A stretch of 64,000 nt of DNA from Tyto alba (Eukaryota > Chordata > Aves > Strigiformes > Tytonidae). The first letter of the stretch is position 1, and each line of letters opens with the position of its first letter. Location of the stretch: the NCBI RefSeq assembly GCF_018691265.1, contig NW_024881316.1, forward strand, positions 11,950,819-12,014,818, written 5' to 3'. Both the position numbers and the translations under genes were made by a program. Under the pieces are notes generated by a model. The model did no database searches, was not told the origin of the DNA, and was given only the letters and a program-made list of their open reading frames with translations. Of this stretch, positions 22,701 to 36,472 are shown one piece after another.

Positions 22701-25700
22701 CTCCGAGTTGGGGTGCTGGGGGCTGTTACCTCTCCTGCGCTCAGCTGTGTGTACGGCCTTTCCCCCTCCTTTGCTCTAGCTGGCACCTTTTGGGCTCTTC
22801 GGGGGGACAATTCTTATCAGTAGTTTGGCAGAAAACTACCCAGAAGTATTTTTCCAGGCTAGTGTGTTAAAAAAGGGTGACAGCAGAGCCCAGTGAGTAA
22901 TGACGGGGCAGAAGGTAAGTGCTGTGAGCAGGGAGGGAAAGGGGCAGGGGAGCCGAGTTCTCCTCCCTGCTTGAGGAATGGGCTCTTTGGTCACAGGGCT
23001 GCACCTCTTAAAACTGCAGCTTCAGAGACAGCTGCCAACAAGCCATTCTCTAAATGAGGATATACGCGAAGAATAAACCACTCCTTACTCTGTACGGTAA
23101 GATTCATCAAAGCCTTGCTTCTGCCAGATCGCTCTAGGGACACACTAGACTGGCAAGCAGCACAGAGCCCGTGCGCTGAGAGCTCAGAGCCCGGGAGCAT
23201 TTTATCTGATAGCTCCAGAGTAACGTTTAGATGTGATTGCCACCCGCGGTGGCAATGTCTTACCACAGCATCACAAAGCAAATTTCCCATGTTGCACTCT
23301 TGGAAACGGCACGCTTGGCTTGTACCATTCAGGTAAACACTAGTTTTTCCAATCTCTTTAGAATAATTCCCCAGGTTTTTCCTCCATTTTTCCACTTCTT
23401 CTTTGATGTGCTCATCTATAAAAGTGTAAAATAAGCATTGCACATATCTCATATTAATGACACTTCAGGAAAAAGACCGTGATCTTAATGATTCTAAAAT
23501 GTTACACTTTCCCTAAAGACTCTTCAAGCAACATGACATCCCCACTCACCTCAAACAAAGCCTGTAAAGGGAGCAGGCAGGACAGGACAATCAAGTGAAC
23601 AAGCTATTGCTGTACCACAGAAAGGTTATCTCCTCTGTAACACTTACAAATATTTTTTCCCAGTCCTGTTCTAACCTCTGACCAATGGGGTTTCTAGCAG
23701 CTAACCTCGACAGATGAGAGCTCCTATACAAGAATTTTTAATAGACAAGGGAGCCTGGTCTTTATTTGACATCATATTTTTTTTTCCTAATTATACTTCC
23801 TTCATCTTTAAAGTAGTGCTAAAAGGAATACTAGCTCAAATATCAATGTCTGGGAATAAACCTTTTATAGAAATTAATTCTCTGTGCACATCTGTCTGCC
23901 AGATGCAAATTTAATTCTTTCAGAAAAGAAACAGATACAAAGATACTTGTATATACAGACAGATAATGTCACAACAGTTTTATATCAGCTATTGGTTTTA
24001 AGCAATTTGCCATGTAACTGTCAGCAACAGCAACATCTACAAAACAGGAACACCTGTGTATCTGAATTTTTACTTTTACTGATATCAGCAAGAGAATGTA
24101 AAGTCTCTTCATCTTCTCATTACATTAACAGAACACTGAGAATAACATAGTAAATAAGAATATTTCTTTTTAAAGGATTTTTTTAATAAATACTCTGATA
24201 GAACCTAGAAAGTCTGATAAAAGTTCAGAGCTTCATAGAGCAAACACTGAACAAGAAACAAAGACTAGAGAACCAGCCCCAGGTAACTACAGAAGCAGTT
24301 AAGAGAGCTTGGACAGAGCTACCAACAGAAAGCAACAGAGAGACTCTCCTCCTCACAGTTCTATAAACGTTTCAGAGCCAAAACACCGAACACACTCAGC
24401 ATTGAAGCCATGGGGTTTGTATATTACATTTGCACACTGCCAGAGCATTCCAATTCTTTTCTGGAACATTTCCACTTTCCTATATTGCCCTAAACTCTGC
24501 TCTGAAGAACCCAGACTCCGGGAAAACAGTGTAAATTTGTCCTCACCGTTTTTTAAATCATAATTACAAGGCAAGCTAGAATGGGGTCTGCTAAATGGTA
24601 AAGAGTGTATCACCCGAGTTCCTACAGAAGGACTTCGGGTGATTTTAAATAGATAAAAACATCCTCTGAATTTATGCATATTCAGAGGCTACTGTTCAGA
24701 AAGAGAAATAGAGGCAAATGGGTACAACTGTAACACAGCCTGAACCCTACACAGAAGAGAACTGCAAGCTCAGGAAGAAAGCTCAATTCTTCTTCGACAT
24801 TGTACTGTGTGTTTAACACAGTAACACTTGAATTGTAGTAGAGTGCTGCGGGCAAATTCAGATGGTTAGTCCACATACCTTCAGGAACACTGCTGTCCAG
24901 CAGAATGGGGTTTCCAACTGCTTCAACTACATTTCCTTTCTTGTCAAATGTAACATTTAAGTAACCGAGATATTTTCCATAAGCATAAGCTTGTACAACT
25001 GGCACCTTCCTCCCATCATCTGAGTCAACCATGAACGGATACGGGCCAGCGGGCTGTTCAGTAGAGGGTGGGGTGCCTGCATGAAACAAGCATGTAAAGC
25101 TGGTCTTCAGCTCATGTGACCTTCAAGGAATTATTAGAATGACACCTCAAATGTTTCTCAGCCTTAAAAAGCCAAATAGGATATTAAGCAGCAACAACAA
25201 CTAATGTATTGGACGACAAACACACGTTTGATTGTTCAGTTATGTTATTTCATAAGAGACAATGCTGTTTTCAGGACATGAGCTCTAATAACTGCCACAA
25301 TGGTTTTTAAATTGTGACAGCACCCTCCTCCATGACATCACGTCACAATAGCAACAAAGGAACTTTTCATTCCAATTATTTCAATCTAAACCTCTCAGTA
25401 ATGCACACATTCCAGCCTCTGGCTGAGAAGTTTATTGTTAAGCCTTCATACTACATTATTCTGCATCAGATAGAAAACGAGAATGTTCATAAAACACATA
25501 TAAGATGTCTTGATACGAAAAAGTCTAAATTTTTATTGATAATATGCAGTCAGAATACCTACAACCAGTTCTGTGAATCTGTGCACACACCGAACAGATT
25601 ATTTTTTACTGTACCCAATTTAGCCTCCAAAATTTCAGTCAGGCTGCAAACCCTCTGCAGAAGCAAACTTCATTAGCATTAGAGTTATGTGGTCATAGAT

Positions 25701-28700
25701 TTCAAACTCTTATCAACCTGCAAAGTTTAAAGAGTGATTAGAGGTAGGACTTGGAAACAGATTAAAGGAAGGCATTTACAGAGAAAGGAGATCTCAGCTC
25801 AGTCGGCATAGGCTACCGCAGGATTTAGAAACCACGTAAGGAAGGAAAGCAGCAATGAAATCTACAGAGCACAGCTCTCGTCTCAAGGGTACCAGCCTTC
25901 TCCCTGTCTCCTTGAAAAGATCATCGGAGTAGTACCACTCCCCGCTGCTACTCCTGTCAGTATTTCTACCCCACTGTCAGCAAAGACCAAGGTCGGGCAG
26001 CTCCGCGGGGGATGGCGTGCTGCGTGGCAGGGCCCCGCCAGCGCCGGCTGCTCGCTCCTCTCCCAAAGCTGGTGGCATCTCCCCCCAGGTGTCGGCAGGA
26101 GCTGGGGTGCCCCTGGGGCGGGGGCACGGGGGAGCTGGCACGGAGGACGTGGATCTGGAGGAAAGCAGGCTCTTCACTTCCATTGCTCACAGAACAACTG
26201 AGTTTCTTCCATTTACAGTTGTTTATGTAATATGAAATCCTGTGATAAGCAGCGTGACAAATGTTCCACCCTCGAACTCCAATATGATTCACATTTATCT
26301 CTAATCACTCCTCCAGGGACAATGACTCTAACACACTACAAGCAGAACCAAATTTATCAGAGAGCTAGTTTTTCTACTTTCAGACTGGCCAACCGAGTTG
26401 GTTTCCTGTTAGTGCCTCTTCACTCTTTGACATTTATTTTGGGAAAAATTTAAGAACTCCTGTAGCTAATGAGAACCCTGCCAGATTTATGCACACGAAA
26501 GTGGCTTTAGGTTTTTTGGAAATGAAAAAAGAATCAGTTTTTGATCTCTTGCCCTTGTGTAGTCCTCGAATGAACAGAGCATCAGCAAGAAAAAGTTAGG
26601 CTTTCCAGTCACTGTTTTAGTTTACATCAGTTGTGCATGATTAAGTGCTTGTCCAGAGCCTTATTACTTTCTTGCTTTCTGAAGAAATACTTTCTGATAC
26701 TGATACTTTCTTGCAGGATTAATGACCACTATGATATTATTCTGTCATAAGATAGATGTGTTCCTTCTGAAACTAAAAGACTTTTCAGTGCATCTTATCC
26801 CCAGAGGAAACAGCACTAGAATTCATGCACACATCTCAGTCAAAGTGTGAGATCTGTTGCGTTACAAATGCACAAACGCGTATTGGGTAACTGAAGACCC
26901 TCAGAACCCTTTTCTATTTTCTTACCTGGCTTTAGTCAACACACTACATTCTCAGAACATCCTTTCTGATCAAAACCAGAAACTAAAATGCTCTAACTTA
27001 AAAGTACCATTACTGTTTGAATCAGTTCTACAAACCCAAGACATAGACACACACACACAGAGACACTTAAAATTAGATGTTTTACGCTGCAGTCAAATCA
27101 CCCCCACAGATGTGGCTATTTCCTTGTGAATGTTGGCTGACAGCTCTGACTCAGAAGGGAATGGTTCACACATGTGTTCATGGTGCTCCTGGATGGATCA
27201 GCAAGTGCCTCTCAGCACTTGGAATAAAAATTATAGACTCAGACCACATTCAGTCAAAAAACATATTTTGACTAAGTAAGTGGATACATATTTTTTGGTG
27301 TATCACTCCCAGATACTTTGTCTTACTTTTTATTTTTCTCACCTCTCCACTGTTAACAAAAAAGTAAGACAGACTTGTTTTATCAAAGCAGTATAGCCCT
27401 TGAAAAAGGAACCAGAACTCATCCCCAGCTGAGGTCTCTAACTGGGAAGCTGCAGGGCCCCATCCTATGCTGTCTCTGGCCTTGTGAATCTTGAACATCT
27501 TCAGATGGGGAGAGACAGAACAGCTGGACCTAGTCTAGTCTGACAGTGGGGTACTCTCTGGGATGACAAGAGAAGTGCATGTGAACTCCTATAGATCTAG
27601 ACAGGATATGAGCTCAGATATCTCAACTCCTGCAGCACTTCCGATCACAATTACAAATTGTGAACAGCGGCACCTCTCTGGCCCACACCCCATAATGCAT
27701 TTTGACTACTGTGGCTACCACTTCGAGGCACAAACTCTCTACAGGCATTGACCAACAAGCCTGTGCAAAAGAATCTGGATTGCACTGTGTAAACCCACGA
27801 TGAATACTGTGTGCATCCTTGGTTTTCCCATCTTAAAATAACTGAATAAAACTGCTGAAAAAAAATGCAGTCGGTGGGCAAAGGGCTGCACACAGATAAA
27901 AAGCCAAGGTCTCTATAGGATGTGGGAGTCAGCGGTGGAATGCCCAGACACCAGCTCTGTGAAGGCAAAAGGCTGAAGGCACTCAAGGGAGATGAGGAAA
28001 GTTCAGGAAAGAGAAGTTCCAGTGGGAACTAGTAAATACTGAGACACTACTTGGAAAGTCCCTGAACTGCAAGCTGGTGGGAGAAACAGTGGATTTTAGT
28101 ACAGCATCTCCACAGGCTTGTCTGCTCTTCCCTCACCATTCCCCCTCAGTCACTCTGGGAGACAAGCCATTAGAATGGATGGTCCTGCTGTCTGTTCCAG
28201 TTTGGCCACTTCTCTGCTGCACCCCCGTGCTAAGTGTTTGCAGCCCCTGACTTGCAGGTGTGTAAATGCTCTGTGTAATAAATTGTTCCCTGAGGCCAAC
28301 TTCAAGAGATATTCTGAACTGTTTAATGTATAACTGTAGCATGCAATTGTCTCTCTTTAACAAGTGGGATACTAAAAGGTGAGAGCCCAGATGAGACAAA
28401 AATGACATGGGAAAGTGAGAGGAGAAAAGTAGGGAGAGGACAGTGCAAAATCTTTAAGTGATTAAGTTCCTGGGTACATGGTACTACCCCTGTGACTGAG
28501 GCACAAGGGCAATTCTGCTGAAAATTACAGAGAGTTCCTGTTACATTCTCAACCAGTTAGTGAAGTTGCCACTAAACGAGCCACCTTTGATGGTTTTAAA
28601 AAAACACAGCCTTTCTTTTACTTGTGTCCTTACACACTGGCACAGGGAAAGCAGCAGCACTGGAGAAGCTGCTGATAGCAGGTTCTTCCTAAAGTAGCAC

Positions 28701-31700
28701 TGCTGTGGAAGAAATCAAATCAACAGTGTTTATCTCTGAAATGATGTCTACCTCTAGGGGAAAGAAGAATAAAGCCAGAGGTTAAAAGAGGGACTGAAAA
28801 AGACAGAGGAAACCTTGGAAAAGTTTTTTAATGACAGGGCTAATGGAGACCTATGAATACTGAATCAGATTCTATGGAAAATCAACACTGGTATTACTTC
28901 TGAAATCTTGTATGATTGATTTTTTTGTTGTTGTTAAGTCACATACAAGGTTAAATGTAACCATCTTGTTTACTCCTTTACATGTATGAACTTGAACAGA
29001 TACAGTATGTTTGGCAGTAGTTTACCGGAATTGCTATCTTTGTTCCTCTGTCCCACTTTGTCTAGGTGACCTTGAACATCCACAGCATTAAGGAACATTT
29101 CAGTGGGTTAGGGTACTTCTTGCTCACAGACTGTTTTAAATTCTTCCATGGAAGTTATGGATAGGTACCAGCTATGAATCTGGCCCAGTACAGCCAGCAG
29201 TAAACTGTATTTGTGAAAGTTCTTCCAGTTTATAGAGAAACAGTTTCAGCTTTGCTTTAGAAGGAACATTTTAGCAAGAAATAAAATACCTGTATAGAGA
29301 AATGTGTTTGTATGTCCTCCAATTACAACATCCACTCCTTTCACCTTTTGAGCAATATTTTTGTCCACAGTAAACCCAGAGTGTCCTAGTGCAATTATTT
29401 TGTTCACTCCCATAGCAGTAAGTTCATTCACTTGCACTTGCAATGCTTCAATTTCATCTTCAAAGATGATATCATCCCCTTAACAAAACAAAACAAACAA
29501 ACAAAAAAAAAGAACATGAATGTATTTACAAAGTACCTTATTTACTAGGTTTTTTTAAAAAAGTAGTTGATATCAGATACTATTTTGTATAATTAATGGA
29601 ATATTGAATGTCAGTGGCTTTCAAATGCCCTTTGTTGGTTCAAGCTCCTGATCTGACCTGATGTTCTCCAGTCTCTCAGGAGCACCTGTATGCTTAGACT
29701 AATACAACATTTTTGCAATGACCTGTGTGTACTTGCCTATAGTAAACAAGTTGTAACTCCATAAAAAAATTCCAGTGACACCAATTGTGGGATCAGAAAT
29801 TGAATGGCTTTTATCATTTAACAAGAGAAAGGAAACTATATGTGTCAGTGTTTGAGTATAAACAATTACATTGTACTTTAAAACTTTTTTCTTGCCAAAT
29901 TATATTTCTTTGAGATCTTCTATTTATTCCCGAGTTACATCTCTCTCTTTTTACTCCACACTCATCTCATCCTTTGCCCCTACCCCCACCCTTGCCGAGG
30001 CTTTAAACAGCAGCTTCATCAAAGTCCTGCACTAAACTCCGAATTGCCCTTTTACACAAATTATGTGACCACTCTCAGTAATACCAACACAGCACAGCAC
30101 ACAACTGAGCTACCATCCCGAAACATGAACATAAAGAACAGAACGTCTGGATAGGAGAAACCTTTTCCAGACCACAGTATTGGGAAACTCACAATCTTTC
30201 TGCAAGGTTTCTGTGCCTGCTGAAATTATTCTAACAGGACAAACAGTTAAAAAAGCACTAGACAAACACGCGCTTTTATCATGGGTACAGTGTTTTGGGT
30301 TGTGCAAAAGGACTTCCTATGTAAGAGTCTAATTTTCTGGGCAAAATTTTAAGGATAGAGTTTAAGACTAGAGTCCACAAACTGTAATCCTAAACATTCT
30401 GGTGAAGACAACTGAGTAACATTTCTACCAATTCCCCTTCTACCTAATTCCTCTCCTTCCTGCAGAGTTTTTTGATCAAATTTTGAAATATGCCTTTGAA
30501 GTCAAAAGGTTTACATTATTTCATAACAAAGGGAGGAGTGAAACGAATTCACAATCCAGTGCAAAATGTCTCAGGAAATGAAGAGGAAGTTGCTACAATG
30601 GAAGAGATAAAAGGGGGTTACATAAATTGGTTCACCACCACACCCATTGAATAGCTCTGTCACTGCCAGAGGGAATCTCTGTACTGCACATTGCAGACTG
30701 AATTGTGCAGTGCATCCCCACAGTTTCTTCCCGTGGACCTCTTCTTAGAATCAGAGAGTCATAAGCTAATTGAGGCTGGAAGGGACCTCCGGGGGCCATC
30801 TAGTCCAAAACCCACTCAAAGCAGAACTCAAAGCCAGATGAGGATGCTCAGGGTCTTGTCTGAGCAAGCTGAAATTCCACAACCTCTCTGGGCAACCTGT
30901 TTCATGGCTTAACCGCTCTTACCATGACAAATTTTTTCCTTACGTCCCACCATAATTTCCTGTGATACTACTTAAACCCATTGTTTCTTGTCCTTTCTCT
31001 GTGCCCCTCTGGGAAGACTCTGTCCCTGTCTTCTCTATAAACCCCCTTAAGACAGTGGAAGACTGCACTTAGTTCCCCCTTAGCCCTCCTTCTCCAGGTT
31101 GAAGGAAGGCATCGGCTTCAGCCCCATTTTGTACATCCTTGTGCTTGGCAGGAGCCGGGCCTGATGAAGAGCTCCTGGCAAAAGGGGAAGTCCAAGAGAT
31201 GCTCCTTGAGTGTAGGCCCTGTAGGTGCTCATCTCACCACCCGTGGACCAGCTACAATGGCCATGCACGCCACGGTGTGGGGACCAGTTCTGTACAGAGA
31301 GCTGAGCTCTCGGAAGGAAGAGCAGGAGCGAGGCGCTGACTAGCTGTGCTAGCACGCAGTTGCCTGCAGGCTAACTTCTCCCACGGCACGCTGCCAGGTG
31401 GCCCATAACCAAGCTCTCCCAAGAAACCAGGCAAAAAGCAACATACTGCTCAGCACTCCTCTGCGCATTTTTCAGAACAATCTGAACTGAAATAAAGTGC
31501 TTATTTAAGCGTCAGTTATTGCTCGTGTCAGTATTTCACTTCCCTTTCAAGGCACTGAAATGATGTGACATCCCCTCTTCTTTTTAGATGGGGTAGAGCT
31601 TCAGATAAAACGTCCAAACTGTGCCATAAATGAACAAGGAAAAAGAACTGGCTGCATGTTAAAAATATTACACAAGCTAGCCAGAATAAAGTGGAATAAA

Positions 31701-34700
31701 TTAATTTAAAATTCCATTTTAGAAAACCCTGCCAAGTTGATAGTTTTAGTAAATATTTCGCTGCCTGTAGGGTTACAGAGTAAGCAGCTTTGGGTTTCCA
31801 CCTTACATGAAAAGACAGTGGACAAAATGAGATGTATTATTTTACAGCCCCGAAAGGATATGTAGCATCTCTCAGGACAGATAAATACATTAGCTGTTCC
31901 GTGGGGGCTACATCATTGCAGAACTAAAGCAAGTGAGTTGGTACCATCGAATACTAGAAAAACGGTCTTGGGATTATCAGTGCAAAGCAAATACATAGAG
32001 AACTCTACGTGCCAAGTTATAAACAACTCGTGCAGGACATGGAATAACTGGCTGGGCATTCAGCTGAGATAGCTGTATGCAGCAAAATGGAGGAGAACTT
32101 AAGAAAAAACTGCCAGTTGGCTGTAATATATAAATTGTGCTGAATTCCCCATCCCTATGGTTTCCAAACAGTAACATTAACACTACCTTCAGCAGAGATT
32201 AATTGTTCCTTCACAATGGAAACACTGAGATTTAAGGACTTTATACTCTGTTCAAGTATGTTGATAGCTGTTTTAAGCAGACTATAAAAAGTACAAGTTG
32301 TAATTTCATAATTGTGTGGAAGTCATTGAGACTTAACAATAGAAGAAATCACACTCACAAAAGATTTCCACAGAAAGCAGTCATGTAGGAATTCACGTTT
32401 CAGCATTTTCAAGCTTCCTATTTGCCTTGAGAATGCCCTAAGAGTGTACAGCATGCCAAAGCAATTGCTGCAGAGTCTGAGAAAACTGAATCACTTGGAG
32501 GAAGTGTTTAGAGATAAACAAGGTACTGAATTTAAAATTCGCAACATATCTTATTCATTGAATTAAGGAATTAGGTTGATAATTATTCTGCCACCGACCC
32601 ACCTCTGCCATGATTTTATCAGTCTGAAGGATTGCTAGGTCATGGGTAGTATCACTGACTTATATTAACATATCCTGAATTCACATTTTCAAAGCTTCCA
32701 AATGTTACTCCACACACTGAGAAGACAAAGCAGAAAATTATAAAAACTCTGACCACTATAAATGTTGCTGTTAGAATTTGCCCTGCTTGTTGCTCAATTA
32801 CACTGTGGGATACACTTCGCTTAGGGCTGCTTCAGCTCCAACTATGGAGCTAACAAGCTTTCCCTTTTAACACTCTTTTTTCTAGTTGTGGTCTCTGTTA
32901 TAATGACTCCGCATACTGAGGCATTCAATATGATGTCTAGCTGTTACTGGAAATGTATTTAAATGCTTCAGAGAATCATTCCAACACTATTTGGATTTTT
33001 CTCTAATTTGCAAGAAAGTTAATTTGCAAGAAAGTTTATTTGATGACCTCACCTCTCCAACAGAGTTGTTCAGAAGATGAGCTGAAATCTATTTTATTAA
33101 TCCTTATTGAAGCACAATATTGGCTGGTCTGTCCATTTTAAAAACTTAGGATGACGTCAGATGATATGTACCCTCATGCCCCCAAGAACAGGTGAAATTC
33201 TATCGCCTACACAAAATACAGATCAATTTTCTTTTTCGCTGGGGAAAAACCAGAATGGTCTCCAAAAACACATCACTGTAAAATAGAAGTGAGATACTGA
33301 ACTCTATTCTGACCTCAGATGTCCACTTCCTGACAGTTTAAACATACAGCATAGAAATTAAAATGCACAGAACAACCAGTTTTAGATTCTAATACTTCCT
33401 CAAAGTATTGAATATTCTTTTTCTCAAGAAATCTACCCATTACTTCTTTATTTACTAAGGAATGGAAAGAGAAGTAATAATATGAAGTCCTTTTTCAATG
33501 TGGAAAATATTTTAAACTGGTGCTTTGGGCATTTCTACTAAAAAAAACAGGGAAGAAAATCTGATTTTGTCAGAGGGAGGCTGAGCTTTGAGCAGGCAGT
33601 GACTCAGATCTCCTACAGCTGATTTAAATATGTTTCTCATTCCAGTAGACCATTTTATGTTACTAAAAAAAAAAAACAAAAAACAAAAACCAAAAACCAA
33701 AAAACAAAAAAACCAAGAAAACAAACCTCAACAAACCAAAACCCCTTAAATGTTGGAAAAAATAGTCAGAAATTGAGAAGTCTTTTTCCTCATCAATTCT
33801 AATTTTACTCATGAATGAAGCAATTGTGGTAAAAGCTGAATGGGTGTTCCTTCTGTAGTATAATTTCTGGAAATATCTGAGAGGCTAAAAACATCTTGGG
33901 CAACTTCTGCTTCAAAAACAGATGAAGCTTTCCTTGCTTTTACTAGGGCTTGTGCATGGAGGCATCCAAGAGCAAAATTTCAACACACAGAGAAATATCT
34001 TGGATTGAACACATTTCACTCTAGAGGCAAACTGTATTCATGTTTTAACATTTGTTTAAATGGGTAAATAACAATAAAATATAAAAGAATATAAATGTAA
34101 AAAGCCAAACAATAAAAACCCCAAAGGCCCCCCCGGTCTCCTGCAATCTCACTGACCTTCTTATATTCTTAGATAATTCAGTGACGCTAAATAATTCAGG
34201 TCTGTATGAAAATGGTTTTTAATGCTAACAAGCCTTCTCCAGTTTAAAAATCAGGCAGTTACAAAGTTGAATAATACAAGTAAACACTGATAAAACAACA
34301 AACTTCTCAGTTTTCAGCTGAAAACAGTCATCTTTGGATTCAAACAAGTGGGTAAGTAGTAAAATAGCAGCAAAGGATATAAACATGTATTAAAGAAACC
34401 ATACCTGGCTGTGAAAGAAAAGAAGTTTCCTTTGTAGTGTAGCCAACAATTCCTACTAATTCTGAGTCAAAATGTACTATTTTAAAAGGATTAACATATT
34501 TCATCATTTCATTTGCTAATGGGGTTTTCCCCTTAATGTTTGCACTCAGGATTGTAAAATTAGCATTTTTAAGAAGAGGATCCAATAATCCGCTCACACC
34601 TTCATCAAACTCATGGTTCCCCAAAGCCTGTGAAAATCAAGAAGAAAATGTAAGATCCTACCTCCAATATTCAGACTAAATACTCTTATAAATTATATCC

Positions 34701-36441
34701 AATGTACATTTGAGAGAACAAAGTCTATGTTCTAAGGAAGAAAACCCTATATTGTCTAAAACAGCACATTCCTGTTTCTCACGAACACAGAAATGTTTGG
34801 GTTTTTTAGGTTTAGGTTTTTGCTTTTTACACTATCAATACAGATGTGAAAGTTGAAATCTAAAATCTGTCTAAATAAGTGTTTGTAACCAAATACCAGA
34901 TTAAAATGCACTGGTTTTTCATCCTATAACTGCAAGAAAGAGGATTAACAATAACCACAAAGGAAAACATGTATTTTGTGTATGGAAAATACATTGTTTA
35001 AAAAAATACTGGAGAAAACGTTAAATGCCAATGACAAAATGTATAATCTTTAAATAAAACATGCGTTTTTAAAAGCTTGTGCTTGGACTATAGTTTTTTA
35101 AACATATTTAATTCACATTTAAGTAACAGTTCTTGTGTAACAAGAAAGTATCACTTCCTAGCCCTCATCAACCTCAATACCTAGTGAAAGCTCTAACGTT
35201 TATCAGCTAGTGAGAATCTCCACAGACAACCCATAGGAGGTGTGTGTGCACACATTCAGGTATTTGTGTGCGTAACACTGTGAAGTGCTAAGACTATCAC
35301 ACAAAATGAGCAGTTCTGTTCAATTATTAGCAAGGTAACACCAACAAGACAAGAATGTTTAGTTGCTCTAGGTTGGTTAAGCAAAGAAAAATGGACTTAC
35401 CTTAAAGGACCATGGAATTTTCCCCTACCCACCCCTTTTCATGCTCAGACTAAGCTGCCACATGCTTGTGCCTGCAAGTTTGGCGACAGCTGGCAAATCC
35501 TCCATAGACAGCAACTTTGCAGAAGCACAATATATGCAAGAAGCTTGTAGCACATTAGAGTGTTAGTGAAGGAAAAGATATATCTATAGAAACGTGGTAA
35601 TAGTGTAACTTGGCACGTGGTAACTTGGTACAGGTTTTCAGGTGGCAACTGGAGTAAAGCATGAAAGGGGTGCTAGAGCCACCGGGCCAACTCTTCCAGA
35701 CAAAAGCATGCTCTTAATTCCGTTCTGAAGATTAAGTGGGGAAAGTTGCATTCATCATCTAAAAAGACATATATACCTCCCTGCTCTACTTAGATAAACA
35801 ATTGCTAGGTGCTTGTTCCAAACAGTTTATATTAACACTGATTGCTTTCCAACCCAAGCAGGACCCTGAAGACACTACAGAAGGCACAGAAGCTCTGTAT
35901 TTCAATCAGCAACTCAGCAGTGTCTTTTTTTTGGGGGAGACAAAGACTCCCGACTCCTCTGATCCCTGCAGGCAGGTAGTCAGTGGCCCCATGGAAAAAT
36001 CAGGATATCAGCAGTAACTTGCACTGGCAGCCAACTGCTCCTGCTGACGCTAGTGAGAACACTACTCACACCCCAGGGAAGGAGCAGAATTGTTTTCCTG
36101 CTGCTGTAGCACTTTTCCTAAAGAACCGAGAACTATCTTTAAGAAAATCCTGACTCGGGAAGACACAATCCACTCCATTTCTAACTGCGTTCTAACCGCA
36201 ATCTAATTTGCTGTAAAAAATAATTAAAAAGAATAACCCTCTAAGGAAACTCATTTTGATGCTGACTGATGTTCTGAAAAGCCTTCCACAGACTGGTAGA
36301 GCATCTCAAAATGGTAACAAGCTATTTCCTTTGGCTGATGCATATGCCTTCTGTTCCTCCTAACTATGCAATTAACCCCTCCAAAAAAAGATTGCAAATG
36401 AAATAGGAATTTGAATTGGATGTAACTACCATTAGCTTGTT

Positions 36442-36472
<31 letters not shown>

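Larger units (their letters stand above)
20874..23263 (-). other. NT5E: NT5E intron 5
   Basis: It contains an inverted CR1 tail (about 21433-21550), old CR1 pieces on + (about 21605-22301) and a perfect hairpin beside the exon 5 donor (23236-23256). The rest shows nothing recognisable. Confidence 0.7.
25077..29289 (-). other. NT5E: NT5E intron 3
   Basis: It holds a small CpG-rich island at about 25985-26160 and an old CR1 at 27860-28268. The remainder is AT-rich with nothing coding. Confidence 0.7.
29479..34404 (-). other. NT5E: NT5E intron 2
   Basis: The longest intron (4.9 kb). It contains a CR1 tail (30745-31103), a 16-bp tandem duplication at 33005-33036 and an A-rich run at 33665-33725. 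No further exons seen. Confidence 0.75.

Noticed and set aside
22991..23263. Extension of the NT5E exon 5 frame past the donor
   Set aside because: Similarity to CD73 stops at CDAV, GTAAGA follows, and the next exon at 20873 restores the conserved sequence.
24682..24878. Extension of the NT5E exon 4 frame past the donor
   Set aside because: The read-through residues have no CD73 counterpart; GTATGT is a good donor and exon 5 resumes homology.
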